DNA from: Cryobacterium sp. SO2
GTDB taxonomy: Bacteria; Actinomycetota; Actinomycetes; Actinomycetales; Microbacteriaceae
Reading direction: 5' to 3'
NCBI RefSeq assembly: GCF_026151165.2
Contig: NZ_CP117849.1
Coordinates: 1,054,001 to 1,118,000 of the forward strand
DNA: 64,000 nt
Shown here piece after piece: positions 41,967 through 50,759 of the stretch; within the stretch, counting starts at the first letter, position 1; the number at the start of each line of letters is the position of its first letter. A model generated the notes under the pieces. That model was not told the origin of the DNA. It ran no database searches and saw only the letters and a program-made list of their open reading frames with translations. The position numbers and the translations under genes were made by a program.

Positions 41967-42530
41967 CTACTGCAGTCCTGCTACCGAGGCCAGATAGCTC
42001 GGCTGGCTGACATAGAAGGTGACACCGTCCCTGTTCACCAGGGCCGGATTATCGTCGCCCCACCGTGCGCCCAGGAGCGTAGCGGTGAACGGCTCGTCGG
42101 ACTCGATGTACCCGGCCGCTGTAAGTTCCGCTCGCTTGGCGTTCCACGTGCTCTCATCCATCGCCACCTGTCCGTACCAGAACGGGACGTCACCCCCGTC
42201 GCTGGTCCAATAGCAACTCGACCCGCCCAGTTCGACCATCGAGGCCATGAGGCCGCTGTGGCCTCCGGGCAGGTCGGTCTGAAGGGTCCAGCCCGCCGCC
42301 GCAATGTCAGCCAGGGCCGGTTCTGACAACATGTTCTCGCAGGTCTGGTCGATAGTGAGGTCGCCGGTGGGCGGTTCACTGGTCGGCGTGACTGTCGGGT
42401 TCGCGGTCGCCGGAGAGTCGGCTGGCGTGTCCGGGATAGTGGACGGGGCAGTTGCCCCTGACTGGACGCCTGCGGCGCAACCGCTCAGCATGAATACTGC
42501 GGCCAGAACCGCCGTTGATCCGCGAAGCAT
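41967..42530 (-). CDS. Lipoprotein of unknown function
   Basis: A 187-residue protein with signal peptide and lipobox LSGC (Cys about residue 18). A Pro/Thr-rich spacer of about 45 residues leads into a globular domain with QTCENMLSEPALADIAAAGW and GGSSCYWTSDGGD. The spaced Cys residues and CxW element resemble actinobacterial secreted domains of unknown role. The ATG at 42530 directly precedes the hydrophobic signal and follows a purine stretch (GGGGGAA). The reading frame continues upstream without a signal-peptide-like start. No neighbour suggests a function. Confidence 0.7.
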   Translation of the reverse strand: MLRGSTAVLAAVFMLSGCAAGVQSGATAPSTIPDTPADSPATANPTVTPTSEPPTGDLTIDQTCENMLSEPALADIAAAGWTLQTDLPGGHSGLMASMVELGGSSCYWTSDGGDVPFWYGQVAMDESTWNAKRAELTAAGYIESDEPFTATLLGARWGDDNPALVNRDGVTFYVSQPSYLASVAGLQ

Positions 42531-42641
42531 CTGTTCCCCCACCTGATGTGGGCCCCGCGCGTAGCCGAGGCCTGGTACGCACCCTACTCCGGCCTCCACC
42601 GCGTTGTCGTCATGGCGACGGCCTGCCCTACCGGACGCAAA

Positions 42642-42671
42642 AACGGCCCCGCACAGAAGTGCGGGGCCGTT
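42642..42671 (-). terminator. Intrinsic terminator of adhE
   Basis: Arms AACGGCCCCGCAC and the exact complement (13 bp) with a 4-nt loop. On the adhE strand the stem is followed by a run of T residues (GTTTTTGCG), the classical form. Confidence 0.92.
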
Positions 42672-42712
42672 ATGTGGTGCAGGTCGAACGGATGCTGCTG
42701 TGAGCGTTGAGC

Positions 42713-45466
42713 CTACTTGCCGGCCTTGCGGGCCGGCTTCTTGGCGTCTGCGGCGGTGGCGACATCCTCTGCACCGGTCTCGAGCGCGGCGTCCCCGACG
42801 GCTGCGCGGCCAGCGCGAACCTCAGCGAACGACGTGCCGTAGTACGCGGCTTCCATGAGGGTCTTCATGTCTTCCAGCATCGGCATCCGCGGGTTGGCGG
42901 GTGCGCACTGGTCGCCGTAAGCGCCCATGGCGAGCGAGTCGAGGCGGCTGATGAAGTCTTCCTCCGGCACACCCTGCGCCTGGAAGGACGGCTTGATGCC
43001 GACCTTGTCGCGCAGCTGCTCGACGGCCTTGGCGTAGGACTCGACGCCCTCGGCAGGAGTCGAGGCCGGCAGGCCGAGGTGCTTCGCGATTTCCTGGAAG
43101 CGCTCCGGGGCGATGTAGTGCTCGTACTTGGGCCAGCTGGTCAGCTTGGTCGGCACGGTGCCGTTGTACCGGATCACGTGCGGCAGGTAGGTCGCGTTGA
43201 CCCGGCCGTGGATCAGGTGCAGCTGGGCGCCGGTGACGTGGGCCATGGCGTGGACTATGCCGAGGAAGGCGTTACCGAAGGCCATACCGGAGATCGATGC
43301 GGCGTTGTGCATCTTCTCGCGGGCCTTGATCACGGTGTCATCGGTGCTGCCGATGGTGCCCTTGACGCTGGTCTCGATGTTCTCGAAGATCAGCTTGATC
43401 GCGTGCAGGCAGAGGCCGTCGGTGAAGTCGTTCGCGTACACCGAGACATACGCCTCAGTGGCGTGGGTCAGGGCGTCGAAGCCTGAGTCGGCGGCGAGGA
43501 ACGAGGGCATCATGGCCGTGAGCACGGGGTCGATGATCGCGACGGACGGGATCAGAGCGTAGTCGGCGAGCGGGTACTTGATGCCGGTGACGTCGTCGGT
43601 GATGACGGCGAACGGGGTCATCTCGCTACCGGTGCCCGAGGTGGTCGGGATGCAGACGAGCTTGGCGAGCTCACCGAGGTCGGGGAACTTGAACGCGCGC
43701 TTGCGCACGTCGAAGAACTTCTCCTTCATGTCGGCGAATTCGATTTCCGGGTGCTCGTACAGCAGCCACATGACCTTCGCGGCGTCCATGGGCGAGCCGC
43801 CACCGAGGGCGATGATGGTGTCGGGCTTGAAGGCGCGCATTTCTTCTGCGCCCTTCTCGACTGCGGCGACGGTGGGCTCGGGGAGCACGTTGTCGATGAT
43901 CTGCAGTGCGACGCGACCCTCGCGACGGTTGAGCACGTCGAGGATCTTGTCGACGAAGCCCAGGCGGGTCATGGTCGAGTCGGTCACGATGGTGACGCGG
44001 CTGACGTCGCGCATGTCGGCCAGGTAACGAACCGCATTCGGCTCGAAGTAGGTCTTCGCGGGGATCTTGAACCACTGCAAGTTGTTGTTCCTCCGGCCGA
44101 TGCGCTTGACGTTGATCAGGTTGATCGCCGACACGTTGTTCGAGACGGAGTTGTGTCCGTACGAACCACAGCCGAGCGTGAGCGACGGGATGAACGCGTT
44201 GTAGATGTCACCGATGCCACCGAGCGAGCTGGGGGCGTTGGTGATGATGCGGACAGCCTTGACGCGCTTGCCGAATTCCTCGATGATCGCGGGGTTTTCA
44301 CTGTGGATCGAGCCGGAGTGGCCCAGTCCGTCGAATTCCACCATCTGCTCGGAGAGCGAGATGCCCTCTTCGGCGTCCTTGGCGTGCAGGACGGCGAGAA
44401 CCGGGGCCAGCTTTTCGCGGGTCATCGGCTCGTGCGGTCCCACTCCGGAAACCTCGACCAGGATGATCGACGTGTCTTCGGGGATGGTGAAGCCGGCCTG
44501 GGCGGCGATCCACACCGGCGACTTGCCGACGACGGTGGGGTTGAGCTTGGCGCCGGCGCAGTTCTCGGAGTTGGCCTGTACACCGAAGATGAACTCTTCG
44601 AGCATGGTCTTCTCGGCGGCGCTGGCCAGGTGGGTGTGCAGAATCTTGAACTCTGCCATGGCCTCTTTGTAGAGCGGCTCTTCGATGATGACGGCCTGCT
44701 CCGAAGCGCAGATCATGCCGTAGTCGAAGGACTTCGAGAGCACGACGTCGTTGACGGCACGCTTGAGCTTGGCGCTCTTCTCGATGAAGGCGGGCACGTT
44801 TCCGGCGCCGACACCCAGGGCGGGCTTACCGCAGGAGTACGCGGCGCGGACCATGGCGTTTCCACCGGTTGCGAGGATGGTCGCGATGCCGGGGTGGTTC
44901 ATCAGCAGGGTGGAGGCCTCAAGCGAGGGGGTCTCGATCCACTGAATACAGTTCTCCGGGGCGCCGGCCTTGATGGCGGCGTCGCGAACGACGCGGGCGG
45001 CGGCGACGGAAGACTGCTGGGCTCCCGGGTGGAAGCCGAAGATGATGGGGTTACGGGTCTTCAGCGCGATGAGCGACTTGAAGATCGCGGTCGAGGTGGG
45101 GTTGGTCACCGGGGTGATTCCGCAGATGACGCCGACGGGCTCGGCGATCTCGGTGATGCCGGTGATCTCGTCGCGGCTGATGATGCCGACGGTCTTGAGG
45201 TTCTGCATGGAGTTGGTGACGTGCTCGCAAGCGAAGAGGTTCTTCACTGCCTTGTCCTCGAAGACGCCACGGCCGGTTTCGGCGACGGCGTGCACGGCGA
45301 GTTCGGCGTGCTTGGACAGTGCGGCGACGGAGGCCTTCTTGACGATGAAGTCAATCTGTTCCTGCGTGAAGTTGGCGTATTCCTTGAGCGCGACCAAGCC
45401 CGCGGAAACCATGGAGTCGATCTGCGCAGCTAGTGGAGTGGCGACTGGATGGTCTGTGATCGTCAT
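42713..45466 (-). CDS. adhE: Bifunctional acetaldehyde-CoA/alcohol dehydrogenase
   Basis: A 917-residue fusion. Residues 1-440 are a CoA-acylating aldehyde dehydrogenase (catalytic Cys in SFDYGMICASEQAVI, GxGxxP-type GVGAGNVPAFI). Residues 460-880 are an iron-dependent alcohol dehydrogenase with GGGSPMDAAK, PTTSGTGSEMTPFAVI, DSGFDALTHATEAYVS and the HAMAHVTGAQLHLIHG iron ligands. It converts acetyl-CoA to ethanol with two NADH, and forms spirosomes in other bacteria. The last 30 residues (Ala/Lys rich) extend beyond typical AdhE. GGAGG lies 7 nt before the ATG. It is a monocistronic unit with its own terminator, suggesting a fermentative mode under oxygen limitation. Confidence 0.97.
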   Translation of the reverse strand: MTITDHPVATPLAAQIDSMVSAGLVALKEYANFTQEQIDFIVKKASVAALSKHAELAVHAVAETGRGVFEDKAVKNLFACEHVTNSMQNLKTVGIISRDEITGITEIAEPVGVICGITPVTNPTSTAIFKSLIALKTRNPIIFGFHPGAQQSSVAAARVVRDAAIKAGAPENCIQWIETPSLEASTLLMNHPGIATILATGGNAMVRAAYSCGKPALGVGAGNVPAFIEKSAKLKRAVNDVVLSKSFDYGMICASEQAVIIEEPLYKEAMAEFKILHTHLASAAEKTMLEEFIFGVQANSENCAGAKLNPTVVGKSPVWIAAQAGFTIPEDTSIILVEVSGVGPHEPMTREKLAPVLAVLHAKDAEEGISLSEQMVEFDGLGHSGSIHSENPAIIEEFGKRVKAVRIITNAPSSLGGIGDIYNAFIPSLTLGCGSYGHNSVSNNVSAINLINVKRIGRRNNNLQWFKIPAKTYFEPNAVRYLADMRDVSRVTIVTDSTMTRLGFVDKILDVLNRREGRVALQIIDNVLPEPTVAAVEKGAEEMRAFKPDTIIALGGGSPMDAAKVMWLLYEHPEIEFADMKEKFFDVRKRAFKFPDLGELAKLVCIPTTSGTGSEMTPFAVITDDVTGIKYPLADYALIPSVAIIDPVLTAMMPSFLAADSGFDALTHATEAYVSVYANDFTDGLCLHAIKLIFENIETSVKGTIGSTDDTVIKAREKMHNAASISGMAFGNAFLGIVHAMAHVTGAQLHLIHGRVNATYLPHVIRYNGTVPTKLTSWPKYEHYIAPERFQEIAKHLGLPASTPAEGVESYAKAVEQLRDKVGIKPSFQAQGVPEEDFISRLDSLAMGAYGDQCAPANPRMPMLEDMKTLMEAAYYGTSFAEVRAGRAAVGDAALETGAEDVATAADAKKPARKAGK

Positions 45467-45619
45467 TAGTATTCCTCCTGGACAACCCGATCTGGGATCT
45501 TTGTCTCTGGTTCAAACATAGAACCGTGCAACGCCTAAAACACGGGCCAAAGGTCCCGTCTCGCCGGGTTTCCCGCGGTGTTCAGCGGCCGTTCGCATCC
45601 GCGCCAACTGGTGCCCATG

Positions 45620-45657
45620 CGGACAATTGCGCCCGGCGCACCGGGCGCAATTGTCCG
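45620..45657. repeat. 38-nt hairpin core, copy 2 (possible terminator)
   Basis: A perfect 17-bp stem; the left arm is CGGACAATTGCGCCCGG with loop CGCA. It differs from the copy at 14391-14428 only by one base on each side of the stem, turning the A.G mismatch there into a G-C pair. Outer arms with AACTG and CGGGAACAGTT reach about 45605-45673. It begins 7 nt beyond the nifS stop. Confidence 0.78.
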
Positions 45658-45679
45658 GTGCGGGAACAGTTAGGCGGGG

Positions 45680-46822
45680 TTAGCCGGCGAGGCCGCGGAC
45701 GGCGGCGACGGCGGCGCGCACGCGGGCGGCGGCCTCGGCCAGATCGGCGGCCGTGGTGGTGGCTGAAAGGGTGAAGCGCACCGCGGTTTGCGCGAGGTCG
45801 GCGGGGATGCCCAACGCCGTGAGTACGTGCGAGGGCTCGTCGCTGCCGGCGGCGCAGGCCGAACCGCTCGAGCAGACGATGTCGAAGCGTTCCAGCTCGA
45901 GCAGCACGGCCTCGCCGCCGGTTCCGGCGAAGGTGAATGACGCGTGGCCGGGCAGCCGATGCACCGGATCTCCCGTGAGGGCGGCGCCGGGTGTGGTGGC
46001 CAGGACCGTGGCCACGAAGGCGTCGCGCAGGGCGGCGAGACGGGGCGCGAGCTCGACGCGTTCGGTCTCGGCCAGGTCGAGGGCGGTGGCCAGGCCCACG
46101 GATCCGGCGACGTTCTCGGTGCCGCTGCGTTTGCCGCGCTCCTGGCCGCCGCCGTGCAATACGGCTTCGACCGGGAGGCGGCCGCGCAGGTAGAGGGCGC
46201 CGACGCCCTGGGGGGCGCCGAGCTTGTGTCCGGAGATGCTCAACGCGTCCACGCCGAGATCGGCCACGTTCAGCGGCAGCCAGCCGGCGGCCTGTACGGC
46301 ATCGGTGTGGAACGGCACGCCATGCGTGCGGGCGATGGCGGCCAGTTCGCGGATGGGCTGCACGGTGCCGATCTCGTTGTTGGCGTAGTGCACGGTGACG
46401 AGGGTCGTATCGGGCCGGATGACCCGCTCGAGTTCGGCGGGATCGACGCGGCCCGCGGCATCCGTGGCCAACAGGGTGATCTCGTAGCCGTGTAACCGGT
46501 GCAGGTAGTCGCAGGATTCGAGCACGGCCTCGTGTTCGAGGTCGGTGGTGATGATGTGCCGGCCGCGCGGGGCTCCCAGGGCCAGGCCCTTGACGGCCAG
46601 GTTGTCGCCCTCGGTGCCGCCGCTGGTGATGGTGATCTCGCCGGGGCGGCAGCCGAGCACCCTGGCGATGCGCGCGCGGGCGCCGGCGAGGGTGGCGGCT
46701 GCCGCCTCACCGACCCGGTGGTGGCTGGACGGGTTGCCGAAGCCGCGGGTCATGATCGGCCAGATCGCCTCGGCGACCTCGCGGCGCAGCGGTGTGGTCG
46801 CTGCGTTGTCGAGGTAGATCAT
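45680..46822 (-). CDS. Cysteine desulfurase (NifS/IscS-like) of the nad operon
   Basis: A 380-residue PLP enzyme. MIYLDNAATTPLRREV, SGGTEGDNLAVKG, HYANNEIGTVQPI, FHTDAVQAAGW, the PLP lysine in ISGHKLGAPQGVGAL, and the active-site cysteine loop CSSGSACAAGSDEPSHVL are all in order. It releases sulfur from cysteine to build Fe-S clusters. It is the last gene of nadA-nadB-nadC-nifS, so it probably serves the [4Fe-4S] cluster of NadA, as proposed for the Bacillus nad cluster. The ATG at 46822 directly precedes IYLDNAATTP. A hairpin lies at its 3' end. Confidence 0.93.
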   Translation of the reverse strand: MIYLDNAATTPLRREVAEAIWPIMTRGFGNPSSHHRVGEAAAATLAGARARIARVLGCRPGEITITSGGTEGDNLAVKGLALGAPRGRHIITTDLEHEAVLESCDYLHRLHGYEITLLATDAAGRVDPAELERVIRPDTTLVTVHYANNEIGTVQPIRELAAIARTHGVPFHTDAVQAAGWLPLNVADLGVDALSISGHKLGAPQGVGALYLRGRLPVEAVLHGGGQERGKRSGTENVAGSVGLATALDLAETERVELAPRLAALRDAFVATVLATTPGAALTGDPVHRLPGHASFTFAGTGGEAVLLELERFDIVCSSGSACAAGSDEPSHVLTALGIPADLAQTAVRFTLSATTTAADLAEAAARVRAAVAAVRGLAG

Positions 46823-46856
46823 GGCGGCTCCCTGGCGGTGGGTGAGCGGGCGGCGG

Positions 46857-47732
46857 TCAGGCCGCGGGGAAGACGGCTTCGGGCAGGATGACCACGTCGA
46901 GGCCGAGGTCGAGCGAGCGCACACTGTGGGTGAGGGCGCCCACCGAGATGATGTCGACCCCGGAAGCGGCGATGCGCCGCACGGTCTCGAGGGAGACGCC
47001 GCCGCTGGCCTCGACGATGGCGCGGCCGGCCACCCGCCGCACACCCTCACGCAGGTCGCCCGGGCTGAAGTTGTCGAGCATGATCGTGTCGATGCCGGCG
47101 GCGAGCACTGGTTCGATCTGGTCGAGGGTGTCCACCTCCACCTCGAAATGCGTGGTGTGCGAGAGCTTCGCACGCACGGCCAACAGCGCATCGGTGAGGC
47201 CGATGCCGCCGGCGCTGAGCACAGCGAGGTGGTTGTCCTTGGCCATCACGGCGTCGGACAGGCTGAACCGGTGGTTGTGGCCGCCGCCGTCGCGCACGGC
47301 CTGGCGTTCGAACGCGCGCAGCCCGGGCGTGGTCTTGCGGGTGTCGACGATGCGCGCCACGGTGCCCTCGGTCTCGGCGACGTACCGCGCGGTGAGCGTG
47401 GCGATCCCGCTCATCCGCTGCACGAAGTTGAGCCCGATGCGTTCGGCCTGCAGGATGCCGCGGGCCGGGCCGGACGCCTCGGCGAGCAGTTCGCCGGCCG
47501 CGAAGGTGGTGCCGTCGGTGACGTGCAGGTGCACCGTGATACGCGGGTCGACCAGGCGGAAGGCAGCGTCGAAGACGGCGCCGCCGCTGAACACGCCGGC
47601 CTCCCTGGCCACCAGCTGAGCGGTGGCGACGGCGTCGGCGGGGATCAGCATCTCGCTGGTGAGGTCGCCCCAGGGCGCGTCTTCGTCGAGGGCCGCGCGA
47701 ACGACGGTGTCGATGGCGTGTGTGGTCAGCAT
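46857..47732 (-). CDS. nadC: Nicotinate-nucleotide pyrophosphorylase (carboxylating)
   Basis: A 291-residue quinolinate phosphoribosyltransferase. EDAPWGDLTSEML at the N terminus, ERIGLNFVQRMSGIATLT, VDTRKTTPGLRAFERQAVRDGGGHNHRFSLSD (substrate-binding Arg/Lys/His) and EVEVDTLDQ, MLDNFSP and EASGGVSLETV of the barrel are all conserved. It makes nicotinate mononucleotide from quinolinate and PRPP. Its ATG overlaps the nadB stop by 7 nt. The frame continues upstream only as an overlap with nadB. Confidence 0.96.
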   Translation of the reverse strand: MLTTHAIDTVVRAALDEDAPWGDLTSEMLIPADAVATAQLVAREAGVFSGGAVFDAAFRLVDPRITVHLHVTDGTTFAAGELLAEASGPARGILQAERIGLNFVQRMSGIATLTARYVAETEGTVARIVDTRKTTPGLRAFERQAVRDGGGHNHRFSLSDAVMAKDNHLAVLSAGGIGLTDALLAVRAKLSHTTHFEVEVDTLDQIEPVLAAGIDTIMLDNFSPGDLREGVRRVAGRAIVEASGGVSLETVRRIAASGVDIISVGALTHSVRSLDLGLDVVILPEAVFPAA

Positions 47733-49378
47733 GCGATGGCCTCCGAGGCGGACGATGATGCGGGTACGAGGGTGCGCGTGGCAAACTCCCGGCGGCGGCT
47801 GAATCGCGGCCGGGCCAGCTCCGGCCGGCTGTCGGGGAAGTCGGCGCGGTGGTGGGCGCCGCGGGATTCCTCGCGGGCGAGGGCCGCCGCCACGATCAGG
47901 CGGCCGAGGTCGAGCAGGTTGCCGGTCTCGAGCTCGTCGACGGACGCCTCGGCCCGGTCGACGGCCCACCAGCCGGTCAGGGTCGCGGCGGCGCCGGCCA
48001 GGCCGGCTCCGGAGCGGTGCACGCCGGCCGCCTCCCACATCAGACCCTGCAGGGTGCTGCGGTCGACGGGCATGCCCGCGGAGGGGCTGCTGGCGTCGAG
48101 CCCGGAGTCGAGATCGGTGTCGGCGAAGTCGGTGTCGGCGACGTCGAGGCCGGTCGCGTCGTCGAAGAGGGGATGCCGGCCGGTGGGATCCGCCAGCGCC
48201 CGCACGGCCCTGTCGGCGAAGACCGCGGCCTCCAGCAGCGAGTTCGAGGCCAGGCGGTTGGCGCCGTGTGCTCCGGTGCGTGCGACCTCGCCGACAGCGA
48301 AGAGGCCGGGCAGTGAGGTACGACCCCACACATCGGTGGCAACGCCGCCCATCCAGTAGTGCGCGGCCGGGGCCACCGGAATCGGTTCGAGTGCCCAGTC
48401 CAGTCCCGCGGCCAGGCAGGCGGCGGTGATGGTGGGGAACCGGGTCTCCAGCAGTTCGCGGCCGAGGCCGGTGGCATCCAGCATGACCGGGTCGCCGCCC
48501 TGCGCGGTCATCTGCGCGGCGATGCTGCGGGCCACGATGTCGCGCGGCGCAAGTTCGGCATCCGGGTGGATGGCGGGCATGAAGCGTTCGCCGGTGCTGG
48601 AGAGCAGCACGGCACCCTCGCCGCGCACGGCCTCGGAGACCAGCGGGGTACCGGGCACGGCCAACGCGGTGGGGTGGAACTGGTAGAACTCCACGTCGGC
48701 GATCGTGGCGCCGGCCCGCCAGGCGGCGGCGACGCCGTCGCCGGTGGCGATGGCGGGGTTGGTCGTGTGGGTGTAGAGCGCGCCGGCCCCGCCGGTGGCG
48801 AGGATCACCGCATCGGCGACGACGGTGTGCTGGGCTCCGTTCGGGCCGAGCAGGGTCGCGCCGGTCACCCGGCCGGTGTCCACCACAAGGTCCACGAGCA
48901 TGGTGTGTTCGTGGATGGTGATCTGGTCGCCGCCCTGCGCGTGGGCGCGGTTGGCGCGTTCCTGCACCGTGGCCACGAGGGCGGCCTCGATGGCGGCGCC
49001 GGTGGCGTCGCCGCCCGCGTGCAGCACGCGGGACCGGGAGTGTGCGGCCTCCAGGCCACGGGTGATGCCGGATTCGTCGCGGTCGAAGTCGACGCCGAAC
49101 CGGATCAGGTCCCGCACCCTGGCTGGCCCTTCCTCACACAACACCGTCACGGCGGCGGGGTCGCAGAGGCCGGCGCCCGCGCGCAGGGTGTCGAGGATGT
49201 GCGCGTCGGTGGAATCGTCGGGGAACAGCGCCGCGGCGATGCCGCCCTGCGCGTACCGGGTGTTGCTGTCGGAGAGGGCGGCCTTGGTGACCAGCGTCAC
49301 CCGATGGCCGGCATCGGTGGCCCGCACGGCGGCGATCAGGCCGCCGAGTCCGCTGCCGACGACGAGCACTCGAGTCAT
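47726..49378 (-). CDS. nadB: L-aspartate oxidase
   Basis: A 550-residue flavoenzyme oxidising aspartate to iminoaspartate. It has the FAD loop VLVVGSGLGGLIAAVRA, SNTRYAQGGIAAAL, HSRSRVLHAGGDATG, EFYQFHPTAL, and MGGVATDVWGRTSLPGLFAVGEVARTGAHGANRLASNSLLEA. The C-terminal helical domain is about 130 residues. It starts 2 nt after the nadA stop and overlaps nadC. Iminoaspartate is unstable, and the tight coupling with nadA fits their channelled chemistry. Confidence 0.96.
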   Translation of the reverse strand: MTRVLVVGSGLGGLIAAVRATDAGHRVTLVTKAALSDSNTRYAQGGIAAALFPDDSTDAHILDTLRAGAGLCDPAAVTVLCEEGPARVRDLIRFGVDFDRDESGITRGLEAAHSRSRVLHAGGDATGAAIEAALVATVQERANRAHAQGGDQITIHEHTMLVDLVVDTGRVTGATLLGPNGAQHTVVADAVILATGGAGALYTHTTNPAIATGDGVAAAWRAGATIADVEFYQFHPTALAVPGTPLVSEAVRGEGAVLLSSTGERFMPAIHPDAELAPRDIVARSIAAQMTAQGGDPVMLDATGLGRELLETRFPTITAACLAAGLDWALEPIPVAPAAHYWMGGVATDVWGRTSLPGLFAVGEVARTGAHGANRLASNSLLEAAVFADRAVRALADPTGRHPLFDDATGLDVADTDFADTDLDSGLDASSPSAGMPVDRSTLQGLMWEAAGVHRSGAGLAGAAATLTGWWAVDRAEASVDELETGNLLDLGRLIVAAALAREESRGAHHRADFPDSRPELARPRFSRRREFATRTLVPASSSASEAIAC

Positions 49379-49380
49379 GG

Positions 49381-50712
49381 TCAGGCTCCGGTCAGGACGG
49401 GGGCCACGGGGCCGGCAGCGGGTGGCTTGGCCGCGAGCATCCGTTCGAGCGCCACCCTGGCGTGGTCGGCCACGTCGTCGGCGACCGTGATGCGGTTGAG
49501 CACCTCGGCCGGCACGCCGTCGCCGCCCACGAGGGCTTCGAGCACCCAGGCGAGGTAGCCGGAGTGGATGCGGTACATGGTGGAGCAGGGGCAGACCACC
49601 GGGTCGAGGCAGAAGATGGTGTGCTGCGGGTATTCGGCCGCGAGGCGCTGCACCAGATTGATCTCGGTGCCGATCGCAAAGGTGGAGCCGGCCGGGGCGG
49701 CGGCGATCGCCTTGGCGATGTAGTCGGTGGAGCCGTACTCATCGGCCGCGTCGACGACGGCCATCGGGCATTCGGGGTGCACGATCACGCGCACGCCGGG
49801 GTGCTCGGCGCGGGCGTTCTCGATCTGGTCCACCGTGAAACGGCGGTGCACGCTGCAGAAGCCGTGCCAGAGGATGACCCTGGAGTCTTCCAGCTCGGTC
49901 TCGGTGTTGCCGCCGAGGGGCTTGCGCGGGTTCCACATCGGCATCTGCTCGAGCGGAACGCCCATGGCCTTGGCCGTGTTGCGGCCCAGGTGCTGGTCTG
50001 GGAAGAACAGCACCCGCTGGCCGCGTTCGAAGGCCCACTCGAGCACGGTCTCGGCGTTCGAGGAGGTGCAGACGATGCCGCCGTGCTCGCCGCAGAAGCC
50101 CTTGAGGGCGGCGGAGGAGTTCATGTAAGTGACCGGGATCACGGGAACGCGGCCGGACGCATCCGGTTCGGTGCCGTACAGCTCCTCGAGCTGCTCCCAG
50201 CACTCGGTGACCGAGTCGATGTCGGCCATGTCGGCCATCGAGCAGCCGGCGGCGAGATTGGGCAGGATGACGGCCTGCTCGGGGCGGGAGAGCAGGTCGG
50301 CGGTCTCGGCCATGAAGTGCACGCCGCAGAAGACGATGGCCTCGGCGTCGGGCCGGCTCTGGGTGGCCACGGCGAGCTGGAAGGAGTCGCCCACGAAGTC
50401 GGCGTGCTGCAGCACCTCTTCGCGCTGGTAGAAGTGGCCGAGCACCACGACGCGGTCGCCGAGGGTGGCTTTCGCCGCGCGGATCCAGTCGCCCAGCTCG
50501 CCGTTCGACGCGGTGCGGTAGCGCGCGGGCAGTTCGCCCTGGCGGGGGGAGCCGGTGGGGATGACATCGCCCATCGACGAGCCGGGGCCGTAGCCGGGGG
50601 CCTTGTCGTCGAAGTACCAGGGGTCGACGGCGAGGTCGGGCGTGCAAGTGCTGCCGTCGGTTTTGCCCGTGCTGATCAGGCGGATGGTGCGGTCGACCGA
50701 TGCGATGGTCAT
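49381..50712 (-). CDS. nadA: Quinolinate synthase (long form)
   Basis: A 443-residue [4Fe-4S] enzyme condensing iminoaspartate with DHAP. GHFYQREEVLQHADFVGDS, FCGVHFMAETADLLS, PNLAAGCSMADMAD, KGFCGEHGGIVCTSSNA (first cluster Cys region), VHPECPMAVVDAADEYGSTDYI (second) and LDPVVCPCSTMYRIHSGYL (third) are present. It is longer than E. coli NadA because of N-terminal and C-terminal extensions typical of actinobacteria. It follows the NrtR gene after 47 nt and leads nadB-nadC-nifS. Confidence 0.96.
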   Translation of the reverse strand: MTIASVDRTIRLISTGKTDGSTCTPDLAVDPWYFDDKAPGYGPGSSMGDVIPTGSPRQGELPARYRTASNGELGDWIRAAKATLGDRVVVLGHFYQREEVLQHADFVGDSFQLAVATQSRPDAEAIVFCGVHFMAETADLLSRPEQAVILPNLAAGCSMADMADIDSVTECWEQLEELYGTEPDASGRVPVIPVTYMNSSAALKGFCGEHGGIVCTSSNAETVLEWAFERGQRVLFFPDQHLGRNTAKAMGVPLEQMPMWNPRKPLGGNTETELEDSRVILWHGFCSVHRRFTVDQIENARAEHPGVRVIVHPECPMAVVDAADEYGSTDYIAKAIAAAPAGSTFAIGTEINLVQRLAAEYPQHTIFCLDPVVCPCSTMYRIHSGYLAWVLEALVGGDGVPAEVLNRITVADDVADHARVALERMLAAKPPAAGPVAPVLTGA

Positions 50713-50759
50713 GTCGTGCTCCTCGGGGGGTGCGGTGTGGATTGGAGGGAGGTCATGGG

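Noticed and set aside
43751..45433. A 560-codon plus-strand frame within adhE
   Set aside because: AdhE is certain on the minus strand; the frame has no domain.
45467..45604. CRP/FNR- or Rex-like operator before adhE
   Set aside because: A CCGTG-N12-CACGG dyad is visible (45533-45555 region), but its spacing does not fit CRP/FNR sites, and no Rex-like TTGTGAA half-sites are present.
46821..48359. A 512-codon plus-strand frame over nadB and nadC
   Set aside because: Antisense shadow of the NAD operon without ribosome site or motifs.
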